From: Dyella_B sp035503745 | Lineage (GTDB): Bacteria > Pseudomonadota > Gammaproteobacteria > Xanthomonadales > Rhodanobacteraceae | DNA: 64,000 bases | Reading direction: 5' to 3' | NCBI RefSeq assembly: GCF_035503745.1 | Contig: NZ_DATJTC010000002.1 | Span: 1 to 64,000 of the forward strand | In this document: positions 1-9,204 of the stretch, one piece after another | How positions within the stretch are numbered: the first letter of the stretch is position 1 | Layout: each line of letters begins with the position of its first letter | Made by a program: the position numbers and the translations under genes | The notes under the pieces: generated by a model | What the model was told of the DNA's origin: nothing | What the model saw: only the letters and a program-made list of their open reading frames with translations | The model's database searches: none

Positions 1-67
1 GAAGTGAAACGCAGCTGCGCCGATGGTAGTGTGCACTTGCATGCAAGAGTAGGTCACCGCCAGGGGC
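1..67 (+). rRNA. 5S ribosomal RNA, 3' part (5' end outside window)
   Basis: The first bases match the conserved 3' half of bacterial 5S rRNA: the loop E and helix IV region (GCGCCGATGGTAGTGTG) followed by the conserved GAGTAGGTCACCGCCAGG end that pairs with the 5' strand of helix I. The 5' half lies left of the window, so this is the tail of an rRNA operon reading rightwards. The exact 3' end is judged by analogy and may be off by a few bases. A strong terminator follows at once. Confidence 0.9.
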
Positions 68-76
68 TTTATCCTT

Positions 77-111
77 CAAACGCCTTCCCTCACCGGAAGG
101 CGTTTGGCTTT
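77..111 (+). terminator. Rho-independent terminator of the rRNA operon
   Basis: A 12-bp perfect stem (CAAACGCCTTCC with GGAAGGCGTTTG, loop CTCACC) starts about 10 bases after the 5S 3' end and is followed by a weak T-containing stretch (GCTTT). Position and stem strength fit termination of the rRNA transcript. Confidence 0.85.
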
Positions 112-259
112 AGGGGCCCGGCAAAAGGCCCCGCCCGCCGGGCCGCGCAGACACGCACCCAAGCACCGCCGCCGCCCAGCCGCACAACCGGCACCCCCTT
201 ATCGCCTATCATGCAGCTTCGGATCGGCTACAACTGAGCGAGTGCCGAGGAGAAGCGCC

Positions 260-943
260 GTGTTCGTCAATGTTGAAACGCGACGTCAACCGCGCATCCA
301 CTGGGCGGCGATGCTGCTGATCAGTATTTGCGTGGTGACCTTCGTCGTGCTCGCATTGATGCCTGCGCCTCGACGTGTCACCTTCCTGCTGGAGTGGGGC
401 ACGGTTCCCGCCAACATCTTCGATACTCACCAGCCGGTCTGGCAGCAGTTGCGCGATCCAGCACTGCTGCGCCTGGTGACGGCGCTGTTCATCCATGTCG
501 CATGGTTACACCTGCTAAGCAACCTGTTGTTCCTGATGATCTTTGGCGTGCCGGCTGAACGCGCGCTGGGGTCGGTGCGCTTCCTGGTGCTGTTTCTTCT
601 GGGCGGGGTCGTGGCCAATTTCGCCGGCGCGGTTTCCCTGGCGGGGGTGGTCAGACCGATCATCGGATGCAGCGGCGCGGTGTCGGCCATTCTTGGCGCA
701 TATGTTTCACTGTTCCCGCGCGCGCGCCTGGGGCTTGTGCTGCCGCTCGGTTTTTATCTTGAATTCGTGCGCGTGCCGGCGTTTCTGCTGATCGGCATCT
801 GGGCGTTGCTGCAACTGCTCTTCAGCTACGTCGGACCCAGCTACGGCGGTTATGCATGGTGGACGCACGTGGCCGGCTTCCTGTTTGGAGCCGTATTCGC
901 ACTTCTGTCGCGCGGCGCGATCATGCGCCGCATGCGGCGTTAA
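260..943 (+). CDS. Rhomboid family intramembrane serine protease
   Basis: Predicted polytopic inner-membrane serine protease of the rhomboid family, 227 aa, which cleaves transmembrane segments of other proteins. The rhomboid signatures are visible: HVAWLHLLSNLLFL, with the conserved His and Asn of TM2; GCSGAVSAILGAY, where the Ser of GxSG is the nucleophile; and HVAGFLFGAVF, with the catalytic His of the last core TM. I chose the GTG at 260 because GAGGAG lies just upstream. The longer open frame to 104 has no such site and would run back towards the rRNA terminator. A DUF1820 gene follows after 9 bases, probably in the same transcript. The substrate cannot be told. Confidence 0.88.
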   Translation: MFVNVETRRQPRIHWAAMLLISICVVTFVVLALMPAPRRVTFLLEWGTVPANIFDTHQPVWQQLRDPALLRLVTALFIHVAWLHLLSNLLFLMIFGVPAERALGSVRFLVLFLLGGVVANFAGAVSLAGVVRPIIGCSGAVSAILGAYVSLFPRARLGLVLPLGFYLEFVRVPAFLLIGIWALLQLLFSYVGPSYGGYAWWTHVAGFLFGAVFALLSRGAIMRRMRR

Positions 944-952
944 AATGCCGCC

Positions 953-1276
953 ATGCGTACCAAGAAACTCTACAAAGTCACCTTTCTGCACCTGGGCAAA
1001 TGCTACGAGCTGTATGCGCAGCATGTGGCATCGAGCGGGCTATGGGGCTTCACCGAAATCGGCGATCTGGTTTTCGAGCCGGCCGGGGATGGCTTGGTCG
1101 TCGATCCCACGGAAGAACGCCTGCGCGAGGAATTTAAGGATACGCGTGTGCTGCATTTACCGATGCAGGCGGTCGTACGCATCGAGGAAGTGGAGCGCAA
1201 AGGGGCGCTTGCCATACGCGACGCCGCGGACGGCCAGAAGGTAACGCCCTTCCCGATGCCGCCCCGCAGCCGCTGA
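953..1276 (+). CDS. DUF1820 family protein
   Basis: Small soluble protein of 107 aa that matches the DUF1820 pattern found across gammaproteobacteria: KLYKVTFLHLGKCYELYA near the N terminus, LWGFTEIGDLVF, VVDPTEE, VVRIEEVERKG, and a C-terminal PFPMP stretch. No enzymatic motif or membrane segment is present and the function of the family is unknown. The gene begins 9 bases after the rhomboid stop and is likely cotranscribed with it. It converges on the glutamine amidotransferase gene. Confidence 0.85.
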   Translation: MRTKKLYKVTFLHLGKCYELYAQHVASSGLWGFTEIGDLVFEPAGDGLVVDPTEERLREEFKDTRVLHLPMQAVVRIEEVERKGALAIRDAADGQKVTPFPMPPRSR

Positions 1277-1289
1277 GCGTGCTCAGGGC

Positions 1290-2012
1290 CTAGTCGTGAC
1301 TAAGCCCGTGCCGCCGCGAAAACATCCTTAACAGCCGGCGCGCATTGGGCGTCGCGGCCACCTGCCGGAAGGCGTGGTGGGGGTCGAAGCCTTCGCGGCG
1401 CATGTCGTGATGCTTGCGCTTGATGTACGCGCGCATCACATCGGCGTTGAATTCCGGATGGAACTGCACGCTGATCGCGTTGCGCCCGTAGCGAAGCAGA
1501 TGATGCGGGTCGCGCGCCGAGCGGGCCAGCACCTGGGCGCCTTTGGGCACTTCAAGCACGCTTTGCTCGTGCGTGGTATGCGCGCGAAACTGGGCAGGCA
1601 AATGCGCCGTGAGCGGATCGCGTTCGGCGCCGGGCAGCAATTCGATCGGCAGAGTGCCGATTTCGCGGCCGCCGGGCAGATAGTCGACGCGTCCGCCCAG
1701 TGCATGCGACATCAATTGATGGCCGTAGCAAACGCCCAGCAGCGGCAGATCGATATCCATGGCAGCGCGAATCCAGCCGGCCGTTTGCTCGCTCCACGGC
1801 GCACGTTCGGTCACCATCGCCGCGGAGCCGGTAATCATGGCGCCAGCCACTTCCTGCGGTGGCGGCAACCCTTCGCCGGCCGCCACGTTGACGACGCGCA
1901 CGCGCGGCAGCGGCAACCGGGCGCTTAGCCGAAACCAATGCGGAAAATCGCCGTGGCGAGCACGGATGTTGTCGGGGGCGTGGCCGGTACGAATGATCAG
2001 GATCGGTTTCAT
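1290..2012 (-). CDS. Class I glutamine amidotransferase domain protein (GuaA-N-like)
   Basis: A 240-aa stand-alone class I glutamine amidotransferase. The nucleophile elbow LLGVCYGHQLMSHALGG (Cys of GxCxGH) and the HPEF motif (QFHPEFNADVM), which supplies the catalytic His and Glu, are intact. SAAMVTERAPW is typical of the stand-alone GMP-synthase-like subfamily, which removes ammonia from glutamine or gamma-glutamyl compounds. No synthetase partner is encoded nearby, so the acceptor is unknown. The gene lies 30 bases downstream of the GspE-type ATPase on the same strand and may be cotranscribed with it. Confidence 0.82.
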   Translation of the reverse strand: MKPILIIRTGHAPDNIRARHGDFPHWFRLSARLPLPRVRVVNVAAGEGLPPPQEVAGAMITGSAAMVTERAPWSEQTAGWIRAAMDIDLPLLGVCYGHQLMSHALGGRVDYLPGGREIGTLPIELLPGAERDPLTAHLPAQFRAHTTHEQSVLEVPKGAQVLARSARDPHHLLRYGRNAISVQFHPEFNADVMRAYIKRKHHDMRREGFDPHHAFRQVAATPNARRLLRMFSRRHGLSHD

Positions 2013-2042
2013 GGAGCCAATGACGAATGAGGCAAATGCAGC

Positions 2043-3863
2043 TTAATGCTGGATATCTTCGGGATGTTCGACGGGAGGGATCACCGTCAGCACCTCCTGC
2101 ACGGTGGTGAGGCCGCGCGCGACCTGGTCGGACGCGGAGATGCGCAGGGGCCGCATGCCGTCCGCCAGCGCCGCCTCGCCAAATTGGATCAGGTCGAGCT
2201 GGGCGCCGACCAGTCCGCGCAACCTTGGCGTCAGCTCCATCATTTCATAAATGCCGGTGCGTCCCATGAACCCGGTATGACGGCATTCCAGGCAGCCGAC
2301 CGGCTTGAACACGCGCTCGGGAACCGCAATCGACCACCCGTGCGTGAGCGCGGTCCACTCGTGCGGATCCTGTTGCGTCGGGGCTTTGCAGTGCGGGCAT
2401 AGCGTGCGCACCAGGCGTTGTGCCACGACGCCGCTCAGCGTGGACTGGATGAGGTAATGGGGAACGCCAAGGTCCAGCAAGCGCGTCACCGCGCTCGGCG
2501 CGTCGTTGGTATGCAGCGTGGACAGCACCAGGTGTCCGGTAAGCGATGCCTGCACGGCCATCTGCGCCGTTTCCAGGTCGCGTATTTCGCCGACCATGAT
2601 GATGTCAGGGTCCTGGCGCAGCAGGGTTCGCACGCCGGTGGCGAAGTCCAGGTCGATCGCCGGCTGCACCTGCATCTGGTTCAGCTCGGGAGAAACCATT
2701 TCGATCGGGTCTTCCACCGTGCACACGTTGATGTCGGGCGTCGCCAAGTGCTTGAGTGTGGAATACAGCGTGGTGGTCTTGCCCGAACCGGTAGGGCCGG
2801 TCACCAGCACGATGCCATGCGGGCGCTCCACCAGGCGACGCCACAGCGCGGCTTCGGAAGCCGAAAAGCCCAGCTGGGAAAAATCCTTCGCCACGATGTC
2901 GGGGTCGAAGATACGCATCACCAGTTTTTCGCCGAATGCCGTGGGCATGCTGGAAATGCGCAGTTCCACTTCGCGCCCGGACGTGGCGCGGGTCTTGATG
3001 CGGCCGTCCTGGGGGCGGCGCTTTTCCGCCACGTCCATGCGCGAAAGAATCTTGATGCGCGAGGTCACCGCCGTCATCACCGGCGGTGGCAGCTCGAACA
3101 CCTTGTGCATGACACCGTCGATGCGAAAGCGCATGCGTCCGGCTTCGCGGCGCGGCTCCAGGTGGATATCCGAAGCGCGCTGCTCGAACGCGTATTGCAG
3201 CAACCAGTCCACGATGTGCACGACGTGCCGGTCGTCCGCGCCCACCTCGCCGGCCTTGCCCAGTTCCAGCAGCTGCTCGAAGTTGAGCAATGCGGATGTG
3301 TCATAACCCTGGCCCTTGGCGTCCTTGGCCAGCTGGATGGAGCGCTGGACGCCGTAGAACTCCTGCAGGTAGCGATTGATGTCGATCGGGCTGGACACCA
3401 CGCGGTGCACGTCCCGGCGCAGCATCTGCGCCAGATCCTTCGCCCAGGCGTTGTCGAACGGCTCGGCGGTGGCGAACGTCACTTCACCGGTCGCCGCCGC
3501 CACGGGCAGGATGCGATGGCGCAGCGCATACGCATGGCTGACCACCTGGGTGACCGCCGCGACATTGATCTTCATCGGGTCGATTTTCAGATACGGCAGG
3601 CTGGCGTGGCCGGCCAGCCATTCGGTCAGGCCCTCCAGGCTCAGCGGGCGTCCCGGGTCGCGCTGGTTGATGAACTTGGCGTTGGCGATCACCACCAGGG
3701 GATTGAGCTCCACCGCCGTGGTGCCGGCACGGCTGCCCATGCGCAATTGCTTGGCGTCATCGGAGGACAAATGGCCATCGACCACCAGGGCGGCCAGCAC
3801 ATCTTCCAGGGCCAGCCGGCCGCGGCGGCCGAGCAAGGAGGCGATTTGTGGAGTAGCTGCCAT
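2043..3863 (-). CDS. GspE/PulE/PilB-type secretion ATPase
   Basis: A 606-aa ATPase of the type II secretion/type IV pilus assembly superfamily. The N-terminal GspE-N-like region (residues about 1-170) precedes the ATPase core: Walker A GPTGSGKTTT near residue 358, an Asp box, Walker B-type IIMVGEIRD, and a His box (LSTLHTNDAPSAVTRLLDLG). A zinc-binding tetracysteine module follows (CPHC near 487, CLEC near 523), as in GspE and PilB. It should drive pseudopilus or pilus assembly at the inner membrane. No other secretion or pilus gene is in the window, so its machine is elsewhere. It is divergent from glyQ, with about 100 bases between them. Confidence 0.87.
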   Translation of the reverse strand: MAATPQIASLLGRRGRLALEDVLAALVVDGHLSSDDAKQLRMGSRAGTTAVELNPLVVIANAKFINQRDPGRPLSLEGLTEWLAGHASLPYLKIDPMKINVAAVTQVVSHAYALRHRILPVAAATGEVTFATAEPFDNAWAKDLAQMLRRDVHRVVSSPIDINRYLQEFYGVQRSIQLAKDAKGQGYDTSALLNFEQLLELGKAGEVGADDRHVVHIVDWLLQYAFEQRASDIHLEPRREAGRMRFRIDGVMHKVFELPPPVMTAVTSRIKILSRMDVAEKRRPQDGRIKTRATSGREVELRISSMPTAFGEKLVMRIFDPDIVAKDFSQLGFSASEAALWRRLVERPHGIVLVTGPTGSGKTTTLYSTLKHLATPDINVCTVEDPIEMVSPELNQMQVQPAIDLDFATGVRTLLRQDPDIIMVGEIRDLETAQMAVQASLTGHLVLSTLHTNDAPSAVTRLLDLGVPHYLIQSTLSGVVAQRLVRTLCPHCKAPTQQDPHEWTALTHGWSIAVPERVFKPVGCLECRHTGFMGRTGIYEMMELTPRLRGLVGAQLDLIQFGEAALADGMRPLRISASDQVARGLTTVQEVLTVIPPVEHPEDIQH

Positions 3864-3965
3864 CGGCTTCAGATCCCTTCATTTAGGCATCCATCCACGC
3901 GAAAAATCGGCGGAAAGATGCGCTGCGGCTATACTAGCGCGCTTTACACACGGTTACGGAAAGCG

Positions 3966-4877
3966 ATGTCCGCACCTACTTTCCAGGATGTGATCCAGAC
4001 CCTCAACCGCTATTGGGCGGCGCAGGGCTGCGTACTGCTGCAGCCGCTCGATACCGAGGTCGGCGCCGGCACCTTCCACCCCGCTACTTTCCTGCGGGCG
4101 CTGGGTCCGGAACCTTGGGCCGCCGCCTACGTGCAGCCCTCGCGGCGCCCCACCGACGGGCGCTATGGCGAAAATCCCAATCGCCTGCAGCACTACTACC
4201 AGTATCAGGTAGTGATGAAGCCCAACCCTGAAAACATCCTGGAGCTGTACATCGGCTCGTTGAAGGAACTGGGCCTGGATCCGCAGGTGCACGACCTGCG
4301 CTTCGTGGAAGACAACTGGGAATCGCCCACGTTGGGCGCGTGGGGCCTGGGTTGGGAGGTGTGGCTCAATGGCATGGAAGTCACCCAGTTCACCTATTTC
4401 CAGCAGGCTGGCGGCCTGGAATGCCGGCCGGTCACCGGCGAGATCACCTACGGCCTGGAACGCCTGGCCATGTACCTGCAGAACGTGGACAACGTCTACG
4501 ACCTGGTCTGGACGGAAAGCCCGCACGGCAAGGTCACCTACGGCGACGTATTCCATCAGAACGAAGTGGAGCAGAGCACCTACAACTTCGAACATGCCAA
4601 CGTCGCCGAGCTGCTGCGCTGGTTCGACGTATGCGAAAGCGAGGCGGGCAAGCTGATCGCCGCGGGGCTCCCGCTGCCGGCGTATGAGCAGGTGATGAAA
4701 GCCAGCCACACCTTCAACCTGCTCGATGCGCGCCGCGCGATCAGCGTGACCGAGCGCCAGCGCTACATCCTGCGCGTGCGTACCTTGTCGCGCAGCGTTG
4801 CCGAGGCCTACGTGGCGCAGCGCGAGAAACTCGGCTTCCCGGGCCTCCGGCACACCCACAAGGAGCAGGCCGCATGA
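3966..4877 (+). CDS. glyQ: Glycyl-tRNA synthetase alpha subunit
   Basis: The alpha chain of the bacterial alpha2beta2 glycyl-tRNA synthetase, 303 aa, the usual family length. It carries the class II catalytic core that activates glycine. Recognised by the N-terminal FQDVIQTLNRYWAAQGCVLL, the VGAGTFHPATFLRALGPEPW segment and the C-terminal REKLGFPG end. I chose the ATG at 3966, which gives the standard N terminus. The stop overlaps the glyS start by 4 bases (ATGA), consistent with balanced synthesis of the two subunits. Confidence 0.97.
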   Translation: MSAPTFQDVIQTLNRYWAAQGCVLLQPLDTEVGAGTFHPATFLRALGPEPWAAAYVQPSRRPTDGRYGENPNRLQHYYQYQVVMKPNPENILELYIGSLKELGLDPQVHDLRFVEDNWESPTLGAWGLGWEVWLNGMEVTQFTYFQQAGGLECRPVTGEITYGLERLAMYLQNVDNVYDLVWTESPHGKVTYGDVFHQNEVEQSTYNFEHANVAELLRWFDVCESEAGKLIAAGLPLPAYEQVMKASHTFNLLDARRAISVTERQRYILRVRTLSRSVAEAYVAQREKLGFPGLRHTHKEQAA

Positions 4878-7021
4878 GCGCCGCCAAGTCATTGCTCATC
4901 GAGCTAGGCACCGAAGAGCTGCCGCCCAAGGCGCTGGATGAACTGGGCGCGTCGTTCCTGCGCGGCATTTGCGAGGGTTTAAGCAAGCGCGGTGTCGGCG
5001 CGTTGCTGGAGCAGGCGACGCTCTACGCCACGCCACGGCGTTTGGCCGTCCATATCCCCGATGTCGCGGTGGCGCAGCCGGAGCAATCGCTGGAACGCCG
5101 CGGTCCGGCGGTAAGCGCGGCGATGGATGCCGATGGCAACCCCGGCAAGGCGCTGGTGGGTTTTGCGCAATCGTGCGGCGTCGGCGTGGAGCAGTTGGAA
5201 AAGCTCGAAACGGACAAGGGCGCGTGGTTCGTGTTCCGCACGGTCAAGCCGGGCCAGCGGGTGTCCGCGTTGCTGCCGGAGATCGTCGACGAAGCGCTCA
5301 AGGGCCTGCCCATTCCCAAGCCGATGCGCTGGTCCGATCACGACTACACGTTCGTGCGCCCGGTGCACTGGCTGGTGATGCTGCATGGTGCGGACATCAT
5401 CGATGGCCAGGTGCTGGGTCTGAAGAGCGGGCGCAAATCGCGCGGCCATCGCTTCATGCATCCACAACCGGTGCACGTGGCCGATGCGGACAGCTGGCTG
5501 GACGCCATGCGCATGGCCAAGGTCATGGCCGATCCGCAAGAGCGCCGCCAGCGCATTCGCGACGAAGTCGCACGCGTGGCCAAGCAGACCGGCGGCACGC
5601 CGCGGCTCGACGAGGCGCTCTTGGACGAAATCGCCAACCTCACCGAATGGCCGGTGGCCATTGCCTGCGCGTTCGATCGCCAATTCCTCGACGTACCGCC
5701 CGAGGCGCTGGTGACCACGATGGAAGCGAACCAGAAGTTCATTCCCGTGTTCGACGAGAAAGGCGCATTGACCGAACACTTCATCGGCATTGCCAACATC
5801 GACAGCAAGCAGCCCGGCGAAATCCGCAAAGGCTACGAACGCGTGATCCGCCCGCGCTTTGCCGATGCGAAATTCTTCTGGGACGAAGATTTGAAGACGC
5901 CGCTGGCAAGCTATCAGGAGGCGCTGAAGAACGTCACCTACCAACAGGCGCTCGGCAGCCTGTGGGACAAGAGCATACGCGTGGCCGAAATCGCCCGCGT
6001 GGTGGCCAACCGCGTCGGTGTCGATGCCGGGCAGGCCACGCGCGCGGCAAGCCTGGCCAAGTGCGATCTGCTCACGCGCATGGTCGGCGAGTTTCCGGAA
6101 TTGCAGGGCGTGATGGGGCGCTACTACGCGCAACACGAATACGAGCCGGCCGAAGTCGCCAATGCGCTCGACAGCGTGTACCAGCCGCGCTTCGCCGGCG
6201 ACTCGATCGCGGCAGGCAAGGTCGGGCAAGTGCTGGCGGTGGCCGAGCGCGTCGATACGCTCGCCGGCATCTTCGCCGTTGGCTTGAAGCCAAGTGGAAA
6301 CAAGGATCCCTTCGCATTGCGCCGCGCCGCGCTGGGTCTGGCGCGCACGCTCATCGAAGGCGGTCTGGATCTCGATCACAAGGCGCTTTTCGCCGAAGCA
6401 CTGGAATTGCTGCCGGATACGGCGTTCGCCGCCGGGCTCAAGCCGGGCAAGGACGGCAAGATGCCGGCGCTCGACGTGGGACAGCGTCGCGCCGCGCTGG
6501 TGAACGAGCTTGCCGATTTCGTGCTCGAACGTCTGCGCGGGTACTACGCCGAGCAGGGATTTACCACCGAGCAGTTCGAAGCCGTAGCGACGGTGACTCC
6601 GGTCAGCCTGGTCGACTTCGATCGCCGCTTGCGCGCCGTGGTCGAATTCGGCCGCTATCCGGAAGCGGCCAGTCTCGCGGGCGCCAACAAGCGCGTGGCG
6701 AACATCCTGCGCAAGCAGCAGGAGGAGCATGGTGCACAGAGCGTCGGCACACAGGTCGATCCCGCCCACTTCGAAGCGGATGCGGAACGTGCGCTGGCCC
6801 AGGCATTGGAAGCGGCACAGGCAGACAACGTCGTGGCGTTGCAGCGTCGCGACTACACCGCGGTGCTGGCACGGCTGGCGCAGCTGCAGGCGCCGGTCGA
6901 CGCATTCTTCGACAACGTGCTGGTGAACGCCGAGAATCCGGCCGTGCGCGCCAACCGACTGGCGCTGCTGGGGCGGCTCAAGGCGCAGTTCACGGCGATC
7001 GCGGATATCGCACGCCTCTAG
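4874..7021 (+). CDS. glyS: Glycyl-tRNA synthetase beta subunit
   Basis: The beta chain of the tetrameric glycyl-tRNA synthetase, 715 aa, which carries tRNA recognition and the HD-like and C-terminal anticodon-binding domains. Typical features are the start LLIELGTEELPPKAL, the ATPRRLAV segment, VTTMEANQKFIPVFD and the C-terminal region FFDNVLVNAENPAVRANRLALL, which ends close to the usual place. It overlaps glyQ by 4 bases and ends 11 bases before a perfect 16-bp terminator hairpin, so glyQS forms a closed two-gene operon. Confidence 0.97.
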   Translation: MSAAKSLLIELGTEELPPKALDELGASFLRGICEGLSKRGVGALLEQATLYATPRRLAVHIPDVAVAQPEQSLERRGPAVSAAMDADGNPGKALVGFAQSCGVGVEQLEKLETDKGAWFVFRTVKPGQRVSALLPEIVDEALKGLPIPKPMRWSDHDYTFVRPVHWLVMLHGADIIDGQVLGLKSGRKSRGHRFMHPQPVHVADADSWLDAMRMAKVMADPQERRQRIRDEVARVAKQTGGTPRLDEALLDEIANLTEWPVAIACAFDRQFLDVPPEALVTTMEANQKFIPVFDEKGALTEHFIGIANIDSKQPGEIRKGYERVIRPRFADAKFFWDEDLKTPLASYQEALKNVTYQQALGSLWDKSIRVAEIARVVANRVGVDAGQATRAASLAKCDLLTRMVGEFPELQGVMGRYYAQHEYEPAEVANALDSVYQPRFAGDSIAAGKVGQVLAVAERVDTLAGIFAVGLKPSGNKDPFALRRAALGLARTLIEGGLDLDHKALFAEALELLPDTAFAAGLKPGKDGKMPALDVGQRRAALVNELADFVLERLRGYYAEQGFTTEQFEAVATVTPVSLVDFDRRLRAVVEFGRYPEAASLAGANKRVANILRKQQEEHGAQSVGTQVDPAHFEADAERALAQALEAAQADNVVALQRRDYTAVLARLAQLQAPVDAFFDNVLVNAENPAVRANRLALLGRLKAQFTAIADIARL

Positions 7022-7032
7022 CGTTGGCGCAG

Positions 7033-7070
7033 CCCATAAAAAAGCAGCCGTAAAGCTGCTTTTTTATGGG
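7033..7070. terminator. Bidirectional Rho-independent terminator
   Basis: A perfect 16-bp inverted repeat (CCCATAAAAAAGCAGC with GCTGCTTTTTTATGGG, loop of 6) sits between the convergent glyS and XRE regulator genes. The stem carries an A-tract on one side and a T-tract on the other, so it can terminate transcription from both directions. Confidence 0.92.
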
Positions 7071-7085
7071 CTTGAAGGTGGCCAG

Positions 7086-7670
7086 TCAGCTCATCAGGCG
7101 CGTGGTGGCGCGATGGCTCTTCAGGCGCTCGGCGAGGCGATGATTGAACGCGACCATCGCCGCGGCATCCACGTCGTTGCCGCCGGGACCGAGAATCTCG
7201 TAAAGCTCGGCCAGCATGTCGGAATTTTCAGCCAGGGTCAGCGGACTGCCTGCCAGGTCCAGTTCCGACTGCAGGATGCGCAGCGCTGTGTTGAGGCGCT
7301 GTGCATCCATCGCCACGCCGCTGGCATCGAGCGCATCGGTCACAGCGCGCAGCTTGGCGCGATGGCGGTGGGCGATGGTTTCGGCGCTGTTGCCGCCGCC
7401 ATCGTCGGGCACCAAGGAGCCCGGATCGATCTGCATCGATCCCTCGCCGGCCACCAGCCATACGAGCGAGATGCCCAAGGTTCGCGCCAGGGTCACGCAG
7501 CGCGCTCGCGAAGGATCGGTGTTGCCGTCGCGCCAACTGCGCACGACTCCTTCGGAAAATCCGCACATACGCGCGATTTCGGTGACGCTGCCTACGCGCT
7601 GGATCAATAACTTGATGCGGTCGGCGAAGGTGGAAGACGTATCGGGGATCGTAGTGGCTTGCAGATTCAT
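7086..7670 (-). CDS. XRE family helix-turn-helix regulator
   Basis: A 194-aa DNA-binding protein. The N-terminal HTH_XRE domain covers roughly residues 17-78: SVTEIARMCGFSEGVVRSWRDG is the helix-turn-helix and is followed by DPSRARCVTLARTLGISLVWLVAGEG, typical of CI/Cro-like domains. The C-terminal half (residues about 95-194) is mainly helical with no LexA-like peptidase Ser/Lys pattern, so it is not a self-cleaving repressor. No phage genes are near. It is a monocistronic gene converging on glyS. The target is unknown. Confidence 0.85.
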   Translation of the reverse strand: MNLQATTIPDTSSTFADRIKLLIQRVGSVTEIARMCGFSEGVVRSWRDGNTDPSRARCVTLARTLGISLVWLVAGEGSMQIDPGSLVPDDGGGNSAETIAHRHRAKLRAVTDALDASGVAMDAQRLNTALRILQSELDLAGSPLTLAENSDMLAELYEILGPGGNDVDAAAMVAFNHRLAERLKSHRATTRLMS

Positions 7671-8250
7671 CGCAATTTTCCGCGCTTTTCTGGCAGGTGG
7701 GCGGCAGGATTTTACTAAGTGCCTTATTTTTCTGATGTTTTGCGGATTTTCAGGGCGTGGGGCACCGCGAGATTTTGGTCTGAATTCGCATTATTTTGCG
7801 AAATCCGGCACGTCATGTCATCCTTGGACGCATAAACGCGTCAGTTCTTTCTGCGTTGACATTTGGGTGCGACACAGGGCAAGAAACTGCGGGCTCTCCG
7901 CCCCGAGCTTTTGCGGCCGGCCTGACGGCGGGCGCCGGGCGCTGCGCATGGGCATGCCATGGCGTCGATGCCTGCGTCGGCGATAACTACCGGATCGCCA
8001 GGCCGAACCCGGCAAAAATCGACGGCGCGTTTGAGCCCTTCGTGCAGCAGTCCCTGGCATTGGATGACATAACTGCCAGACAGATCCTACAAATCAGATG
8101 GTTACATACGCCTGCGAATGGGAACTTTTAGCCGGTTGACTTTTCCATGCCGTGACTTTCGGCTATTCTCTGAGGCTCCCCCGCGATCGTGGCGGCGCCG
8201 TAGCGTCACGCGGATCGCGTTCGAATCGATCCAAACCTGAGGTTTCTTCC
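7671..8250. other. 580-bp intergenic region, no gene recognised
   Basis: This region separates the start of the XRE regulator from the lipoprotein gene, so it must hold two divergent promoters. Short open frames exist here but none has a plausible ribosome binding site or a recognisable product. The part next to the XRE gene is lower in GC. I could not assign a defined operator, RNA gene or repeat. Confidence 0.5.
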
Positions 8251-9114
8251 ATGCGCAGCGTTGTATGGTCGCTGATGACAGTGGCAGCAGTTGCACTGGC
8301 CGGCTGCAATAATGCCTCCAATTCGTCGTCGACGAATTCGAGTGACGGCGCGGCCGCACCGGCGCCCGCCGCACAGGCAACCAGTGTCACCGGTACGGTC
8401 TCCATTCGTGGCGACATCAAGCCGTCCGCCCAGGACACGCTGGATATCAAGCTGGTCGATGTGACCGCGCAAGGTTCTGCGCCGCTGGCGACCAAGGACA
8501 TCGCGTCGGCAACCACCTTCCCGCAGCAGTTCCAGCTGGACTTCAATCCGGCCAATGTCGTTCCCAACGACATGTACGTGGTGGAAGCCACGCTCACCGA
8601 TGGCGATCGTCACTATGTGATGCCGCTGCAGGCCCCGGTGCTGACGCAGGGCCACCCGACCAGCAACATCGCGATCGAGCTGATGCCCGAACAGACGCCC
8701 GGCGAAAAAATGCTTGCCGCGTTCCAGAACGTGCAGAAGCAGATCGGCGGCATGAAGCGTTCGAGCGGCACCAAGCTCGAGCCCAATGTCTCGCGCGCCT
8801 GGCAGGTGTTCCGCGATGGCCTGGAAGTGAAGTTCATCCGCGAGCTGGTCGATTACGGTGACAAAGGCTTCACCAGCACCGACTACGCCTACAAGGACGG
8901 CAAGCCGTGGGTGGTGCAGCAGAAGAAGATGGCCAGCCAAAACGCCAAGCCTAGCTCGATCGATACCGCCGGTTGGGCCGATGACGGCACGCTGGTGCTG
9001 AAGACGCACGATGCTGGCGGCACCTCCAGCACCCTGAGCGACAGCGATGCGGGCAGCTTGCAGCAGCAGGCCAAGGACATCCTGAGCCTGGCCACGGGCG
9101 GCAAGGGCAAGTAA
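8251..9114 (+). CDS. YbaY-domain lipoprotein
   Basis: A 287-aa predicted outer-membrane or periplasm-facing lipoprotein. The signal peptide ends in the lipobox LAGC, giving a lipidated Cys at about residue 19, followed by a Ser/Asn-rich linker. Residues about 48-145 match the YbaY/YscW-like beta domain: GTVSIRGDIKPSAQDTLDIKL, FNPANVVPNDMYVVEATLTD. The C-terminal half has no recognised domain and makes the protein longer than a simple YbaY (about 190 aa). I chose the ATG at 8251 because it starts the signal peptide directly. A terminator lies 38 bases after the stop. Confidence 0.82.
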   Translation: MRSVVWSLMTVAAVALAGCNNASNSSSTNSSDGAAAPAPAAQATSVTGTVSIRGDIKPSAQDTLDIKLVDVTAQGSAPLATKDIASATTFPQQFQLDFNPANVVPNDMYVVEATLTDGDRHYVMPLQAPVLTQGHPTSNIAIELMPEQTPGEKMLAAFQNVQKQIGGMKRSSGTKLEPNVSRAWQVFRDGLEVKFIRELVDYGDKGFTSTDYAYKDGKPWVVQQKKMASQNAKPSSIDTAGWADDGTLVLKTHDAGGTSSTLSDSDAGSLQQQAKDILSLATGGKGK

Positions 9115-9152
9115 GCGGATCGAACAGCCCTTCGATCACCTCGATGCACATG

Positions 9153-9184
9153 AAAAAAGCCGTCCGCATGCGGACGGCTTTTTT
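9153..9184. terminator. Rho-independent terminator, probably bidirectional
   Basis: The palindrome GCCGTCCGCATGCGGACGGC is flanked by AAAAAA on the left and TTTTTT on the right. It lies between the convergent lipoprotein and autotransporter esterase genes and can serve both strands. Confidence 0.92.
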
Positions 9185-9204
9185 GTGGGCCGCGTGAAGC
9201 CGGC

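Noticed and set aside
2418..3965. Long plus-strand frame in front of glyQ and antisense to the GspE-type ATPase
   Set aside because: It is the mirror of a high-GC gene on the other strand, composed mostly of His, Arg and Gly, with no family. It merely happens to be in frame with glyQ.
7796..8131. Possible 111-aa gene between the XRE regulator and the lipoprotein
   Set aside because: No ribosome binding site, no domain, and a composition that looks non-coding.
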